Assembly: GCA_946403845.1 (NCBI GenBank)
Contig: CAMJBL010000006.1
Span: forward strand, 1-64,000
Origin: an uncultured Prevotella sp.
GTDB lineage: Bacteria; Bacteroidota; Bacteroidia; Bacteroidales; Bacteroidaceae
Reading direction: 5' to 3'
Length of the DNA: 64,000 bases
Made by a program: the position numbers and the translations under genes. The notes under the pieces were generated by a model that saw only the letters and a list, made by a program, of their open reading frames with translations, had not been told where the DNA came from and did no database searches. Positions 52,049 through 62,298 of the stretch are shown one piece after another; the stretch's first letter is position 1; each line of letters begins with the position of its first letter.

Positions 52049-53572
52049 TTACTCTGCAGCAGGCTTAGAAATCTTGACATCGTCGAGAGATACCTGCTTA
52101 GCGGCGTCGTCGTTCTTGATAACGAGTGAAGAACCGGCAGGAATGGTCACATTCTCAACAACGCTCTCACCTGTTACAGCACCGCCCCAAGAAGCGATGG
52201 TCAGGCCCTCGAACCAAGTTACCTTGCCTTCAGCATCGCGCAGACCGAGAACGTAAGGAGGCTCAGCTGCATCGTTGGTATCGTTACGTCCGTAGATCGT
52301 TACGGTATATGTACCAGCCTCAGCAATAGGCTCAGTCCAAACGTAAGAGTCAACATCGAGACGAATACCACGGCCACCAGCGAAACGGTTGAAGATACCA
52401 CCGCTGAAGCTCCACCAGCTGTTTACAGTACCCTCGAGCTGACCAAGACCGCCCTCTTCCTTAGGCAGAGCCAGACGCTCAACATCGCTGTAGTAAACAA
52501 CATTCTCGTCCTTCTCGTAATTCAGAGTAGCGATATAGACTGTCTTGCCACCAGAAACAGTAGGAGTCAGTGAGCCAGGGAATGCAACCTCAGCACCATT
52601 GTACTTACCACCATTGTTATTGACAGCAGTGAAGTAGGCTACGCCATCCTTCATGATACCACGTGCAGGATAGATGGTGAGAGCATCACCCTCGTAGAAC
52701 CAGTACTTGTCAGCGTCATAATATCTCTGCAGCAGCGTGCTACCAGCCATACAGTTCAGCAGAGCATAGTATTTCTCAGCGTCACGGAAGACGCAAGTGA
52801 TAACGGTAGAACCATCCTTCTTAACGATATTGGTCTCGTTGCTGGCAGCTACGAATACCATACGGCCACGACCCTCAACGTCGATAGGAGCGATATCGCT
52901 GGGCAGCAGGTTAATTGACTTGCCAATCTCACCCTTGTGCTTCACGTCGTCCTTAATCTTCTTACCGCTCATGTCAACGAATCTTACAGTATACTCTGCA
53001 CCAACGAAATCCTTCACAGAAACCTTGGAAATAACGTTGTAACGAGCCAGAGTGAAGATCACGTCGCAGTCGCCACCAACATAGTATGTATAAGAACTGT
53101 CAGTCTTGTTGAACAACTCAACATTACCACTCTTAACTGTGGGCTGCTCAGTTACCTCAACGGTAATAACCTGATCCTGCTTAACGTCTAAGACACCGAA
53201 GGTACGGCCACCACCATTACCCTGATAAAGACCGGTCTTACCATGATTGGTATAGAAGAACCAGTTTGTACCAGTCTGCACACCAAACTTCGGGAAGTTC
53301 TCGCTACCAGTTGTTGAACCATCAGCTGCAGGCTCTTTCAGAGCACCGTCAACGATTGAAGTGGTACCTACATTGTCAGAAACAGCAGCTGAAATGGTAA
53401 GACCTACCTTGTCAGCATACTTCTGAGACAGAGCGAAGAAGTCGATTTCCCACTCATTAAGATTGACGTTGTCATCACTTGGAGCAACGGGAACGTCTTC
53501 TACATCACAAGAAGTGAATGCGAGTCCGCATGAAACGATGGCTGCAGCCATCCATAAAAGATTCTTTTTCAT
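52049..53572 (-). CDS. surface lipoprotein with MucBP-like and binding-module-like regions
   Basis: 507 residues from the ATG at 53572 (MKKNLLWMAAAIVSCG); the track adds 16 residues from the promoter zone. Lipobox cysteine in LAFTSCDVED. Segment YTVRFVDMSGKKIKDDVKHKGEIG resembles a MucBP/beta-grasp repeat; the C-terminal part (TYTVTIYGRNDTNDAAEPPYVLGL ... SLDDVKISKP) looks like a carbohydrate-binding jelly roll. No catalytic residues recognised. Start of the minus-strand set that leads to the PL11 fusion; divergent from the second PL11 gene. Confidence 0.7.
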   Translation of the reverse strand: MKKNLLWMAAAIVSCGLAFTSCDVEDVPVAPSDDNVNLNEWEIDFFALSQKYADKVGLTISAAVSDNVGTTSIVDGALKEPAADGSTTGSENFPKFGVQTGTNWFFYTNHGKTGLYQGNGGGRTFGVLDVKQDQVITVEVTEQPTVKSGNVELFNKTDSSYTYYVGGDCDVIFTLARYNVISKVSVKDFVGAEYTVRFVDMSGKKIKDDVKHKGEIGKSINLLPSDIAPIDVEGRGRMVFVAASNETNIVKKDGSTVITCVFRDAEKYYALLNCMAGSTLLQRYYDADKYWFYEGDALTIYPARGIMKDGVAYFTAVNNNGGKYNGAEVAFPGSLTPTVSGGKTVYIATLNYEKDENVVYYSDVERLALPKEEGGLGQLEGTVNSWWSFSGGIFNRFAGGRGIRLDVDSYVWTEPIAEAGTYTVTIYGRNDTNDAAEPPYVLGLRDAEGKVTWFEGLTIASWGGAVTGESVVENVTIPAGSSLVIKNDDAAKQVSLDDVKISKPAAE

Positions 53573-53627
53573 ACTGTTTTTAAATAATTTATAAATAATG
53601 ATTGAGTAATTTCTCCACAATTCGCGG

Positions 53628-53635
53628 CAAAATTA
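53628..53635 (-). promoter_or_regulatory. -7 element for the minus-strand surface-protein genes
   Basis: Minus strand TAATTTTG matches TAnnTTTG, about 55 nt before the ATG at 53572. No TTTG at the right distance upstream. Confidence 0.5.
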
Positions 53636-53732
53636 GGTTAATTTTTTCAAATAACCATACTTTTAGTCGAATAAAATCACAAAATTTAGTTTTTTTATCA
53701 TTTCAAGCGGTCTTTTTACCGTGTCTTTTTCA

Positions 53733-53740
53733 TACCTTTG
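53733..53740 (+). promoter_or_regulatory. -7 element of the plus-strand PL11 gene
   Basis: TACCTTTG, 22 nt before the ATG at 53763. The -33 region is T-rich with no clear TTTG. Leader is short and A-rich (GATAACGAAAAAAAAA), a common Bacteroidetes ribosome-entry style. Confidence 0.6.
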
Positions 53741-53762
53741 CACCCGGATAACGAAAAAAAAA

Positions 53763-55943
53763 ATGAACAGACTTAGACTCTACATCACATTTCTACTCTC
53801 TGTCATGCTTCTGTATAGCAAGGCACAGATCACCCCTATCAGTCAAATGGAACAGTTGAACCGAGGCGTCGTGGCGCTCCCCGTAAGCAAGGGTAACTTT
53901 GTGAGCTGGCGATTCCTCGGTACCGACAATCCCAATACCCGTTTCGACCTCGTTTGCAACGGCACAACCATCGCCACCGACCTGAAAGAGAGCAACTTTA
54001 CCGATGCCAATGGCGACAGCAATGCCGAATATCAGGTCGTCGCCAAGGTCAATGGCGAGGCTGTCAGCACCTCTGACGCTGTAAAGCCTTGGGGCAACAT
54101 CTACAAGAAACTGAAGCTCGACCGTCCGGCCAAGGGCGCACAGGGCGGCACCTATACCCCCAACGACTGTTCCGTGGGCGATGTCGACGGCGACGGGGAA
54201 TACGAGATCTTTGTGAAGTGGGACCCAAGCAACTCACAGGACAATTCCAATGGCGGCAAGACCGATAATGTCTTTATCGATTGCTACAAACTCGACGGCA
54301 CCAAACTCTGGCGCATCGACTTAGGCGTGAATATCCGTGCCGGCGCCCACTATACCCAGTTCCAAGTGTACGACTACGACGGCGACGGCAAGGCCGAGCT
54401 GATGTGCAAGACCGCCCCTGGCTCCAAAGACGGCGTTGGCAACTATGTCAACCAGGCTGCCACCGCTGATAAGATCAAAGCCGCCAACAACACCAAGGAC
54501 TGGCGCAGCAGCGCCGGACGCATCAATGGCGGACACGAGTACCTCACCGTCTTCAAAGGCGAGACGGGCGAAGCCATCCACACCATCGCCTACTACCCCA
54601 CCCGTAATGCCAAGGTTGAGTTGAGCGAGGCTGCAGGCACCTACAACTGGGATGACCGCGACGGCAAGAGCGACAAGGGCGACTACGGCAACCGCGGAGA
54701 GCGCTATCTCGCTGCTACCGCCTATCTCGACGGTCCTGACCACAACCCCAGCGGTATTTTCTGCCGAGGCTACTACACCTACGCCCATATCTGGGCTGTC
54801 GACTTCGACGGACAGCAGCTGAAGACCCGCTGGCTGCACAGCTCCGACGCAAGGACCACCTATAAGCTGAGGGATGCCGACGGCAATTCGAGAACTTACA
54901 AAGGCAACACGTGTTACTCCGGCTTGAAGCGCTACACGATGTATGCCAACGGCAACCATAACATGTCGATTGCCGATGTCGACGGTGACGGCAAAGACGA
55001 GATTATCTGGGGCTCTGCCGCCCTCGACGACGACGGCAAGATGCTCTATAGCGTCGGCTTCGGTCATGGCGACGCCATCCATCTGGCCGACCTCGACCCC
55101 GACCGTCCAGGACTGGAGCTCTTCGACGTGCATGAGGAAGGTGGCGACTATGTCTGGGACATCCACGATGCCGCCACAGGCGAGATCCTCTGGAAGGGCG
55201 GACAGAAAGGACAAGACAACGGACGAGGCATGGCAGCCGACATTGTGGCGTCCAACCGCGGTTACGAGTTCTGGTCCTCCTACGGCGGTATGGTCAGCAC
55301 CGAAAGGAATCAGAATCCCTTCAGCGCACAGACCGGCAAGCAGGTCATCAGCCAGAGAGGCTCGATGAACTTCCGCATCTACTGGGATGGCGACCTGCAG
55401 GACGAGCTGTTCGACGGCTCCTTCAACAAGGACACCAATCAGGCCAATCCCACCATCACGAAATGGGATGGCAAGAGTTTTTCTCAGCTCGTAGCCAATT
55501 TCAATACCGCCAGCTATCAGTACGGCCAGTCGTGTAACAATACCAAGGCCACGCCCTGTCTGCAGGCCGACATCTTAGGCGACTGGCGCGAGGAACTCCT
55601 GTTGTGGAACTACAAAGACCCGTCGGAGCTGATGATCTACACCACCAGCACGCCGACCACCTACCGTGTGCCGACCCTGATGCACGACCACACCTATCGC
55701 ATGGGTATCTGCTGGCAGAACACCGCCTACAACCAGCCGCCACACCTGGGCTACTACCTGCCCGACTATATCGACGGTAAGTTGACAGGCATCGAACAGA
55801 TCCTGAGCGACACGCAGACTGGAAAGACCCTCATCTTCGACCTCTCAGGCCGCCAGCTGCCCGTATCCGACGCAAACACCCTCCCGAAGGGTATCTATAT
55901 CATCAAACAAGGAACCAAAGTTATCAAATTCAACAAGCAATGA
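53763..55943 (+). CDS. PL11 rhamnogalacturonan lyase, secreted
   Basis: 726 residues from the ATG at 53763 (MNRLRLYITFLLSVML); the track start at 53721 lies within the promoter. Signal peptide, then the PL11 propeller with repeated calcium loops DVDGDGEYEI, DYDGDGKAEL, DVDGDGKDEI and the conserved FRIYWDGDLQDELFDG and GDWREELLLW. It cleaves RG-I. The last 55 residues (TLIFDLSGRQLPVSDANTLPKGIYII) resemble a T9SS-type sorting tail. Shares the fold with the 1555-residue neighbour but not the repeat region, so the two may divide surface and secreted attack. Confidence 0.92.
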   Translation: MNRLRLYITFLLSVMLLYSKAQITPISQMEQLNRGVVALPVSKGNFVSWRFLGTDNPNTRFDLVCNGTTIATDLKESNFTDANGDSNAEYQVVAKVNGEAVSTSDAVKPWGNIYKKLKLDRPAKGAQGGTYTPNDCSVGDVDGDGEYEIFVKWDPSNSQDNSNGGKTDNVFIDCYKLDGTKLWRIDLGVNIRAGAHYTQFQVYDYDGDGKAELMCKTAPGSKDGVGNYVNQAATADKIKAANNTKDWRSSAGRINGGHEYLTVFKGETGEAIHTIAYYPTRNAKVELSEAAGTYNWDDRDGKSDKGDYGNRGERYLAATAYLDGPDHNPSGIFCRGYYTYAHIWAVDFDGQQLKTRWLHSSDARTTYKLRDADGNSRTYKGNTCYSGLKRYTMYANGNHNMSIADVDGDGKDEIIWGSAALDDDGKMLYSVGFGHGDAIHLADLDPDRPGLELFDVHEEGGDYVWDIHDAATGEILWKGGQKGQDNGRGMAADIVASNRGYEFWSSYGGMVSTERNQNPFSAQTGKQVISQRGSMNFRIYWDGDLQDELFDGSFNKDTNQANPTITKWDGKSFSQLVANFNTASYQYGQSCNNTKATPCLQADILGDWREELLLWNYKDPSELMIYTTSTPTTYRVPTLMHDHTYRMGICWQNTAYNQPPHLGYYLPDYIDGKLTGIEQILSDTQTGKTLIFDLSGRQLPVSDANTLPKGIYIIKQGTKVIKFNKQ

Positions 55944-56584
55944 AGAAACTAGTTTTATCAGCTACCGTACTACTCATGGCTGCCCTTAAGGTGGCCGCCC
56001 AGGAAGTGACCCCGAAACTGACGGCCTTCCCCGAGTTCCGTCCTGCCACCGTCTATCTGGCAGATGGTAAGAAAATGGAAATTCCCTTGGCAAACATCTT
56101 CCTGAAGAACAGCTCGCTGCTCTATCTCAGCGGGGAGGTGACGAAAGAAGCCAACACCAAGAATCTCCTGCGTGTCGACTTCAAGGACCGTTCCTACATC
56201 CGCATCGACTCGGTATTGGCCTATGAGGTGGATACCGTCAGGTCAAATGCCCTCTACTGTGCCAAGGTACTCGACCTCAAGGCTTACCAGCAAATGTTGA
56301 AGAACAATTCCAACATTACCAACCTCGACCTCAACAGCCTCATGTCGATGGACATGTTCCAGTACACTACCATCGACCTTCAGGACGCCCAGGACATCCA
56401 TTTCCCCGTGATACCGCTCTATTATTACCGGATTAACGGCAAGTTCGTCCTCGTCCACGAACGTCACCTCAAACGATTCTTCGACAAGGAGGATCGCCGG
56501 CGGATGGAATCAGTAATGAACCTCCAAGGTTTCAGCTGGACTGACGAAAAATCCTTACTAAAAATCTTGGAGGTTATACAATAG
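55940..56584 (+). CDS. small secreted protein of unknown function
   Basis: 214 residues with a signal peptide (VLLMAALKVAAQ). Predicted mixed alpha/beta; FPEFRPATVYLADGKKMEIPLANIFLKNSSLLYL at the N-terminal half and a helical C-terminus (RFFDKEDRRRMESVMN). No family recognised. Its ATG overlaps the PL11 TGA (ATGA), so it is cotranslated with the lyase and is probably periplasmic or surface-linked. Confidence 0.75.
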   Translation: MKKLVLSATVLLMAALKVAAQEVTPKLTAFPEFRPATVYLADGKKMEIPLANIFLKNSSLLYLSGEVTKEANTKNLLRVDFKDRSYIRIDSVLAYEVDTVRSNALYCAKVLDLKAYQQMLKNNSNITNLDLNSLMSMDMFQYTTIDLQDAQDIHFPVIPLYYYRINGKFVLVHERHLKRFFDKEDRRRMESVMNLQGFSWTDEKSLLKILEVIQ

Positions 56585-56612
56585 CTCTTTATGAGACAAG
56601 ACAAAGGAACGT

Positions 56613-58196
56613 TTACGGACAGACCGCACGGATGGTGAGGCCGGCATACCGGTTTTCCCACGTCTTATAGGCCGTCCCCCAGAACGATTGGATGGAATAA
56701 CAGGTGGCACGCTGATTGGCGCCGGAAACCATGTCTGTTGTCCAACAGTATATTTCGTCCATGACTTCAGTAGACCCTGTGTGCGGGAAATAGATGCAGT
56801 TGCCGTTAGGGCCCATCGCCCTCATCACGGTCTTGCCATTCAGCGTCACATTTTCAAACGTGCAGTTATCCACAAGCTCCTGAAACTCTTCAGGCGTGGG
56901 TATGTGCCAGTCGCCACCCATGAATTCGTGGGCTGCGTCGTCCTCAAGGTCAAGCCTGGTCTTTCCATCCACCTCGCCCCATCTGCTGTCAGTCACATAT
57001 TTCGAGAACTTGCTGAAATCTCTATTGCCTTCGTATACTTCCTTGCAGAACTTATAGTTTTCCCAGTCATAACGTGTCTGCTTGGGTGCCACTTCACCCC
57101 ACGCATAGAAATAGCCGTATTCGGTCTCTGTACGTGCTCCTAAGTTGGCCGATGCCCAGCGCACAGACAGTCCCAGGTCCACAGCCTTGATGTCGCTGGC
57201 CTTGGGCAGGGGCGATAATTCAAATAAAGCCAGCGCCAGGAAGTGGGAGGCATAGTCGATTGAATCCTGCAGTTCCCTATTCACCTTATTGATGACGCCT
57301 AAATAGCTATTGTTCTTCAGTCCGTCGTTCTCAACGGCATACGCCCTCATGGCGACAGCACGCTGGTAATTGCGGTCGAGCGTCTGATAGCTTTCTGCGC
57401 TGTATTCTGCGGAATTAACAGTGCTCAGCAGCCTTTGGGCTTCGGCAATATTGCGGTCGAGGACGTTCAGTTTCAGATACACGGTATCAGGCGCTGCGCC
57501 CCGTTCTTTGACTGGACGGATGGGCAGTCCATCGCTTCTGTCAACCGAATAATAGGTCGTCACATCTATCTGGCTGATGGTGAAGACTTTCAACGCCTTA
57601 CTCTTCGCACAGTCCTTACACCACATCTTGGTATCGTTGTCCCAGGTGATCAGCTCGCTGCCCTGCATGCGACCGGTTGACGGGAAGAATACCGAGTTGC
57701 CGTTACGTCCTATCAGCATGAAGCCGAAGACGCCGTTTCTGACGGTGGGCCTCATCCTGCAACATGCTTCGTCGGTCGTATTCGTATCCTCCATGAGTTT
57801 CACTTCCTCAATGGTCGGCAGTCGCCAGCCTTGGCCCAAAATCACCGTTGCGGCATCGTCCTGCGGCTGAAGCAGCCCGTTGTCTTTATAGTAGATATAA
57901 TAGGTGGTCGAGGTCTGCAACTTGTACGTATCCCACGAATAGTCCTCCTTGGGCTCCGTCTCGCCCCAGGCAAAGAAATCGCCCGTGTCCTCGGGTCGCT
58001 TGGCACCTAAGTTCTTCGTGGCAATCATGAAATTGCCCACGCCTAAGTCCACGTAGTCGTCCGTCGTTTCATACTCGGCATACTTAATCGCGGGCTTTTC
58101 AGGCTCCGGTTTCGGTTCCTCATTCACATCCTCATCCTTCTGGCATGACGTCATCATGCACATCATGAGGCTGAGACACATCAAAATTTTCTTCAT
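56613..58196 (-). CDS. lipoprotein with two FISUMP-like repeats
   Basis: 527 residues. Lipobox cysteine in MTSCQKDED followed by an acidic/proline linker. Two related domains: about 45-215 (YVDLGVGNFMIATKNLGA, FFAWGETEPKEDYSWDTYK) and about 345-527 (AVDLGLSVRWASANLGA, FYAWGEVAPKQTRYDWENYK), separated by a helical stretch. This resembles the Fibrobacter major-paralogous/DUF1566-type domain common in surface lipoproteins. Function unknown; follows the BACON lipoprotein after 33 nt. Confidence 0.75.
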   Translation of the reverse strand: MKKILMCLSLMMCMMTSCQKDEDVNEEPKPEPEKPAIKYAEYETTDDYVDLGVGNFMIATKNLGAKRPEDTGDFFAWGETEPKEDYSWDTYKLQTSTTYYIYYKDNGLLQPQDDAATVILGQGWRLPTIEEVKLMEDTNTTDEACCRMRPTVRNGVFGFMLIGRNGNSVFFPSTGRMQGSELITWDNDTKMWCKDCAKSKALKVFTISQIDVTTYYSVDRSDGLPIRPVKERGAAPDTVYLKLNVLDRNIAEAQRLLSTVNSAEYSAESYQTLDRNYQRAVAMRAYAVENDGLKNNSYLGVINKVNRELQDSIDYASHFLALALFELSPLPKASDIKAVDLGLSVRWASANLGARTETEYGYFYAWGEVAPKQTRYDWENYKFCKEVYEGNRDFSKFSKYVTDSRWGEVDGKTRLDLEDDAAHEFMGGDWHIPTPEEFQELVDNCTFENVTLNGKTVMRAMGPNGNCIYFPHTGSTEVMDEIYCWTTDMVSGANQRATCYSIQSFWGTAYKTWENRYAGLTIRAVCP

Positions 58197-58229
58197 TTTC
58201 GTATCAATAGCTTTTAATAATATCTTCCA

Positions 58230-59891
58230 TTACAATTTTTTGGCTTTCATCGCGGCGGCATCGAGCACCCAGACACCGTCGATACACGACACAATCAACG
58301 CGTCGGCGGCAGGCAGAAAATAGCAGTTCTTCGCCTCTTCATTGCCGATAAACCTGTGGTGCGTGCCGAAAATGCCACGACCATCCGTCATATCGTAGAG
58401 CTCCAGACAGCCGTCAAGCGAGCATACCTGATAGACGTAATCGCGCTCAGGCACATTCCAGTCCCACGCACATTTCGAATCGCGGGCCTCCTCTTCCAGC
58501 ACCTCCGAATACGACAGAGGCTCCAGCGTAAGCACACACTCGCTGCCCGGGGCCGTGCAGATAAAGGCCTTATTGGCAAAAGGCGACATCACCAAGTCCA
58601 TCAGATTACCACCGGCGGTGGGTTTGTTCGACTGGAAACTGGGATGGACATCCACTTCCACCGGCTTCTTGTGCTGCCTGTTCACCCATTCCATAGGGCT
58701 ATAGAGGTTCGGATACATGCTGGCATAGATGCGCGAGCCGTCGTAATTCACATACAGGTGTTCAAACTGATGCTCCGCCCAGTCATAGTTGCTCAGCGTG
58801 ATCTTGTCGTCGTCGGCGCTGTCGATAAAGCGCCATTCCATGCCCGTGCTACTGGGCGATATGAGTCGCAAAACGCCGAACCCGTCGTTCGTAAACGCCA
58901 CCTCGGCAGCACAGTTCTCAGGATACTGGGGATGGGCATACGGCGAGGGCTCTATCTGAACCTTCTTCACGATGCTGCCCTTCTCGGGGTCTACCACGCA
59001 GAAGTATTCCTCGTTGCCCATCACGTAGAGCAGGCCGTTATACGGATTCATGCAGAGGTGGGTCACGGCATAGGGCATTTTCACGCTCTTGATCTCCTTC
59101 ATGTCGTCAAGCGACACCTGCACCAGTCTTCTCTTCTCCGTATCCCAGTTGTCGATACCTATCCAGAAGCTCTGCTTGTCGAGTGAGAGCGTCATATAAG
59201 TGATCCACTCATTCTCTTGCGTAATCACATATTTCTTCTGATAGAAAGGAACTGAGACCCCTTTCTTATGCTCCACCCAATCGCTTGCCGACTTGTAAGC
59301 CACCACCAACTGGACATCCATTCCCTGTTTGGAGATTTTCAACGGCACTCGCCAGCGGAGCCCTTCGTCGTCCACCTTCTCTGTCTGCTCGTCAATCCCA
59401 TAAAACTCGCTATTCGACCAGACATTCAGCGCGCCTAATGGTCTGTCGAAGACAAACTCCACGGAGTCCCTTTCGCCTTTGATGCCATTTCCCGTAATGG
59501 CGCGGGTGCTCACCAGTTCAGCAGGTTTCTGGCCTTGTTTGACATACACCGTCAGTTCCTTCTGACCTTCCGAAATCGTGACCGTTGCCTCGCGGTCGGC
59601 AGCCAGAGGGTTTTCCTCCCAGGCCACGCGGAGCGAAGCACCGCCCGTGCCCGATGATGGCGAAACCGTGAGCCAGTCGGCCGACGACGTCGCCGTCCAT
59701 GTAATGGCCAGGTCGGCATAAAAGTAGAGATTCTCGTAGCCCGCGGTATACCCGGCTTTAATGCTGGTTTTCGACAGTTTGAATTCATGAGGTGCCTGAC
59801 TCGGCTTAAACCGCGTCTCTTCCTCCTTGGAGCAACTGGAAAACACCAGCAGTCCCGTCAATACGAATAAAAACAAGCGTACTTTTATCAT
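58230..59891 (-). CDS. BACON-domain lipoprotein with propeller-like C-terminus
   Basis: 553 residues. Lipobox cysteine in VFSSCSKEEE. Residues about 40-120 form a BACON domain (ITWTATSSADWLTVSPSSGTGGASLRVAW; EATVTISEGQKELTVYVKQ), which often binds mucin or glycans. The rest has repeated WD/YncE-like blades (YNGLLYVMGNEEYFCVVDPEKGSIVKKV; DALIVSCIDGVWVLDAA). Probably a surface or periplasmic binding protein. Starts its own unit with the FISUMP-like lipoprotein. Confidence 0.78.
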   Translation of the reverse strand: MIKVRLFLFVLTGLLVFSSCSKEEETRFKPSQAPHEFKLSKTSIKAGYTAGYENLYFYADLAITWTATSSADWLTVSPSSGTGGASLRVAWEENPLAADREATVTISEGQKELTVYVKQGQKPAELVSTRAITGNGIKGERDSVEFVFDRPLGALNVWSNSEFYGIDEQTEKVDDEGLRWRVPLKISKQGMDVQLVVAYKSASDWVEHKKGVSVPFYQKKYVITQENEWITYMTLSLDKQSFWIGIDNWDTEKRRLVQVSLDDMKEIKSVKMPYAVTHLCMNPYNGLLYVMGNEEYFCVVDPEKGSIVKKVQIEPSPYAHPQYPENCAAEVAFTNDGFGVLRLISPSSTGMEWRFIDSADDDKITLSNYDWAEHQFEHLYVNYDGSRIYASMYPNLYSPMEWVNRQHKKPVEVDVHPSFQSNKPTAGGNLMDLVMSPFANKAFICTAPGSECVLTLEPLSYSEVLEEEARDSKCAWDWNVPERDYVYQVCSLDGCLELYDMTDGRGIFGTHHRFIGNEEAKNCYFLPAADALIVSCIDGVWVLDAAAMKAKKL

Positions 59892-59946
59892 GCTATTATC
59901 ATCTTTTCTATATTATATCCTGACTCTTTTTTTGCAAAATGAGGTG

Positions 59947-59954
59947 CAAAGGTA
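59947..59954 (-). promoter_or_regulatory. -7 element for the BACON lipoprotein unit
   Basis: Minus strand TACCTTTG, about 55 nt before the ATG at 59891. No -33 TTTG at standard spacing. Confidence 0.5.
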
Positions 59955-60000
59955 CAAATAATTATCTGAAATCATGCACCATCTTGACATTTTGTTATTT

Positions 60001-62289
60001 TTAATCTGCATTTCCGCTGTTTTCACCGCCATTATTGCCGCCGCCTTTGACATCATCATTGCTGATGGAACGCTCGGCTTTCCTGACGCTGGCCTTGAGT
60101 TCGCCGATACGGTAGCTGATGCTGAGGGAGAACGACTGGTTGACGCTCTTCGACCAACTGTCTGCATGGAAGAAGGCATCCTCCGTCGTGGTATTGAAGG
60201 TCTTATATTTCTTCAGGAAGTTTGTGGCAGAGAGTGTCAGGTTAAGACGGTTCTTCAACCACGACTTCTGTATACCCAACTGGTAGTAGTTAAAGCTGCT
60301 GCTTCTGCCCTGCAGGGTAACACGAGGCGTGTAGGCATAGATATTGAATGACAAGCGCCAGTCTTTGGGAAACGTCTGCTGGGCTCCACCATAGACGAAC
60401 AAGTCCCATCCATGATTTTTCAGCGTTCCACCATTGTCCATATCGGTATAACTCAGACGGTTGTTCATGTAAACGCGGGTATTCTTCGTGGCATTCCAGT
60501 TGACGTAGGCAGTCAGGTAGGCTCCTTGAACGTGGCCGATATTCTCATAAGTGGTGTAGAGCACGTCCTTTCCCGTCGGGTTCTTCAGACCAGGAATCTG
60601 CGTGTCGGGTATCATCTTGACAACATTCTCGATGCTGTTGTTGGTGATGCCGTATCGCAGGGCGAGGTTGAGATTGAATTTCGGGGTGAAGTTGCTGTAA
60701 CTGAGGTTGAACGAATGGTTTTTCTCGCTGTCGAGATGTGAATTACCCTGATAGATATTGGTGGGCGTGGAGTCGTCGATGTAGGGATTCAGATACCAGA
60801 TGCCCGGACGATAGATACGCATGTCATAACCCAGTCGCAGGTTCGACATCTGCGTCAGCTTGTAGCCGATGCTGGCAGAGGGCACAAAGTCATTGAAGTG
60901 TTTCGTAAAGTCGTCGCCACGTCCCAGTTTGTACGCCACATCCTGCAAGGTATGCTCGAAACGCAGGCCCAGACGTCCTGACAGTTTCTTCAGTTTCAGA
61001 CCATAACCCAGATAGGCCGCAAAAATGTCGTTGCGATGCTTGTAGTGTGATGAGTGGTCTATGTCGTATTCGTAATCACCGATGTTAAAGGCCGTCTGTT
61101 CGTAACGGTCATCTTCTGATGTGTTATTACGCAGGATATACTTCAAACCGGTCTCCAAGGTGTGGATCTTGGAGAAGGGTGTAGTATAGTCAATCTGGAA
61201 GGTATGCTCCGTGGTATGCTCGTTGCCGTTGTTGTGCTGGTTCTTCAGACGTTGCAGAAAGTCCTCCCAACCGTCGGCGGCCTGCATATCAAGGTAATTG
61301 GTGTAAGAATCCGTCTTGTCGGGCTCAGCAGATATTTTATACGAGAATGTCAGCAGGCGCTCCTCAACAGAGAAACTGCGCTGATAGTCGATACCACCGT
61401 CGACGTAGCTATAGTTGTTCTTGGAATAGCGGTTGGTGGCATATCTGTAAAGCGGTGTCTGCGTCAGGGGCGAGGTGGCAAGGGTACTGCCGTCGCCATC
61501 GTTCTTGCTGCCGCCGCCATAGAGGTCGAACGAGGCGGTGAGCAGACGGAGGGTATCAATCTCGTAACTGGCCTCGAAGGAGCCGAATTGCGAGTACCCG
61601 TGTCCTTTGGACGAACTTTCGCTTTCAAGGTCGGATGATGATTCGCTTATATTTCCGATGGTCTTACGACTACTGCCTGAGTAGCTGCGGGGTGAGTCGT
61701 TGTAGCTATAATTATAGCGTCCGCTCAGCATCAGCTTACCGCTTTTAATCGTAGCGTATGTACCGCCGCCTGCACCTCGGTTGCTCACATTGCCGGTAAA
61801 GGTGGCTGTATAGCCCTCTAAGCCCTGTTTATGGGTGATGATGTTCAGAATGCCACCCACACCCTCGGCATCGTACTTCGGACCGGGATTGGTAATCACC
61901 TCAATCTTCTTGATGCTGGTGGCGGGCATGCTCTTCAGCACTTCCTTGGGATTGTTCGACATCATCTGGTTGGGCTTGTTGTTCACATAGATCTTAAACG
62001 AACTGGAGCCGTTCACCTGGATATTGTCCTCGCCATCCACCGTTACCATCGGTATCTTACGCAACATCTCAATCACAGAGTTCGACTTCGAATCAGGATC
62101 ACTCTCTATGTCGTAGGTAATCTTGTCGATATCCGACTTCACGAGTGATTTCTGTTTGACAACTTCCACGCCCTGTAACTCCAGCGATTTAAAGATGCTG
62201 TCGGCCCTGAGCGAATCGGCCTTTGTCTGAGCTGAAGATGTGATAACTGATAAACTGAAAACAATCAATAGTAAAACAAGTTTCTTCAT
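60001..62289 (-). CDS. TonB-receptor-like outer-membrane beta-barrel protein
   Basis: 762 residues. Signal peptide (SVITSSAQ). Plug domain (VIEMLRKIPMVTVDGEDNIQVNGSSSFKIYVNNKPNQMM; IEVITNPGPKYDAEGVGGILNIIT) then an OMP_b-brl_3-type barrel. The C-terminus carries a glycine/asparagine tail (GGGNNGGENSGN) after the last strand. No attached SusD. Preceded by the macroglobulin-like gene with a 9-nt gap, so the two form an operon. Confidence 0.85.
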   Translation of the reverse strand: MKKLVLLLIVFSLSVITSSAQTKADSLRADSIFKSLELQGVEVVKQKSLVKSDIDKITYDIESDPDSKSNSVIEMLRKIPMVTVDGEDNIQVNGSSSFKIYVNNKPNQMMSNNPKEVLKSMPATSIKKIEVITNPGPKYDAEGVGGILNIITHKQGLEGYTATFTGNVSNRGAGGGTYATIKSGKLMLSGRYNYSYNDSPRSYSGSSRKTIGNISESSSDLESESSSKGHGYSQFGSFEASYEIDTLRLLTASFDLYGGGSKNDGDGSTLATSPLTQTPLYRYATNRYSKNNYSYVDGGIDYQRSFSVEERLLTFSYKISAEPDKTDSYTNYLDMQAADGWEDFLQRLKNQHNNGNEHTTEHTFQIDYTTPFSKIHTLETGLKYILRNNTSEDDRYEQTAFNIGDYEYDIDHSSHYKHRNDIFAAYLGYGLKLKKLSGRLGLRFEHTLQDVAYKLGRGDDFTKHFNDFVPSASIGYKLTQMSNLRLGYDMRIYRPGIWYLNPYIDDSTPTNIYQGNSHLDSEKNHSFNLSYSNFTPKFNLNLALRYGITNNSIENVVKMIPDTQIPGLKNPTGKDVLYTTYENIGHVQGAYLTAYVNWNATKNTRVYMNNRLSYTDMDNGGTLKNHGWDLFVYGGAQQTFPKDWRLSFNIYAYTPRVTLQGRSSSFNYYQLGIQKSWLKNRLNLTLSATNFLKKYKTFNTTTEDAFFHADSWSKSVNQSFSLSISYRIGELKASVRKAERSISNDDVKGGGNNGGENSGNAD

Positions 62290-62298
62290 AAGTTTTAT

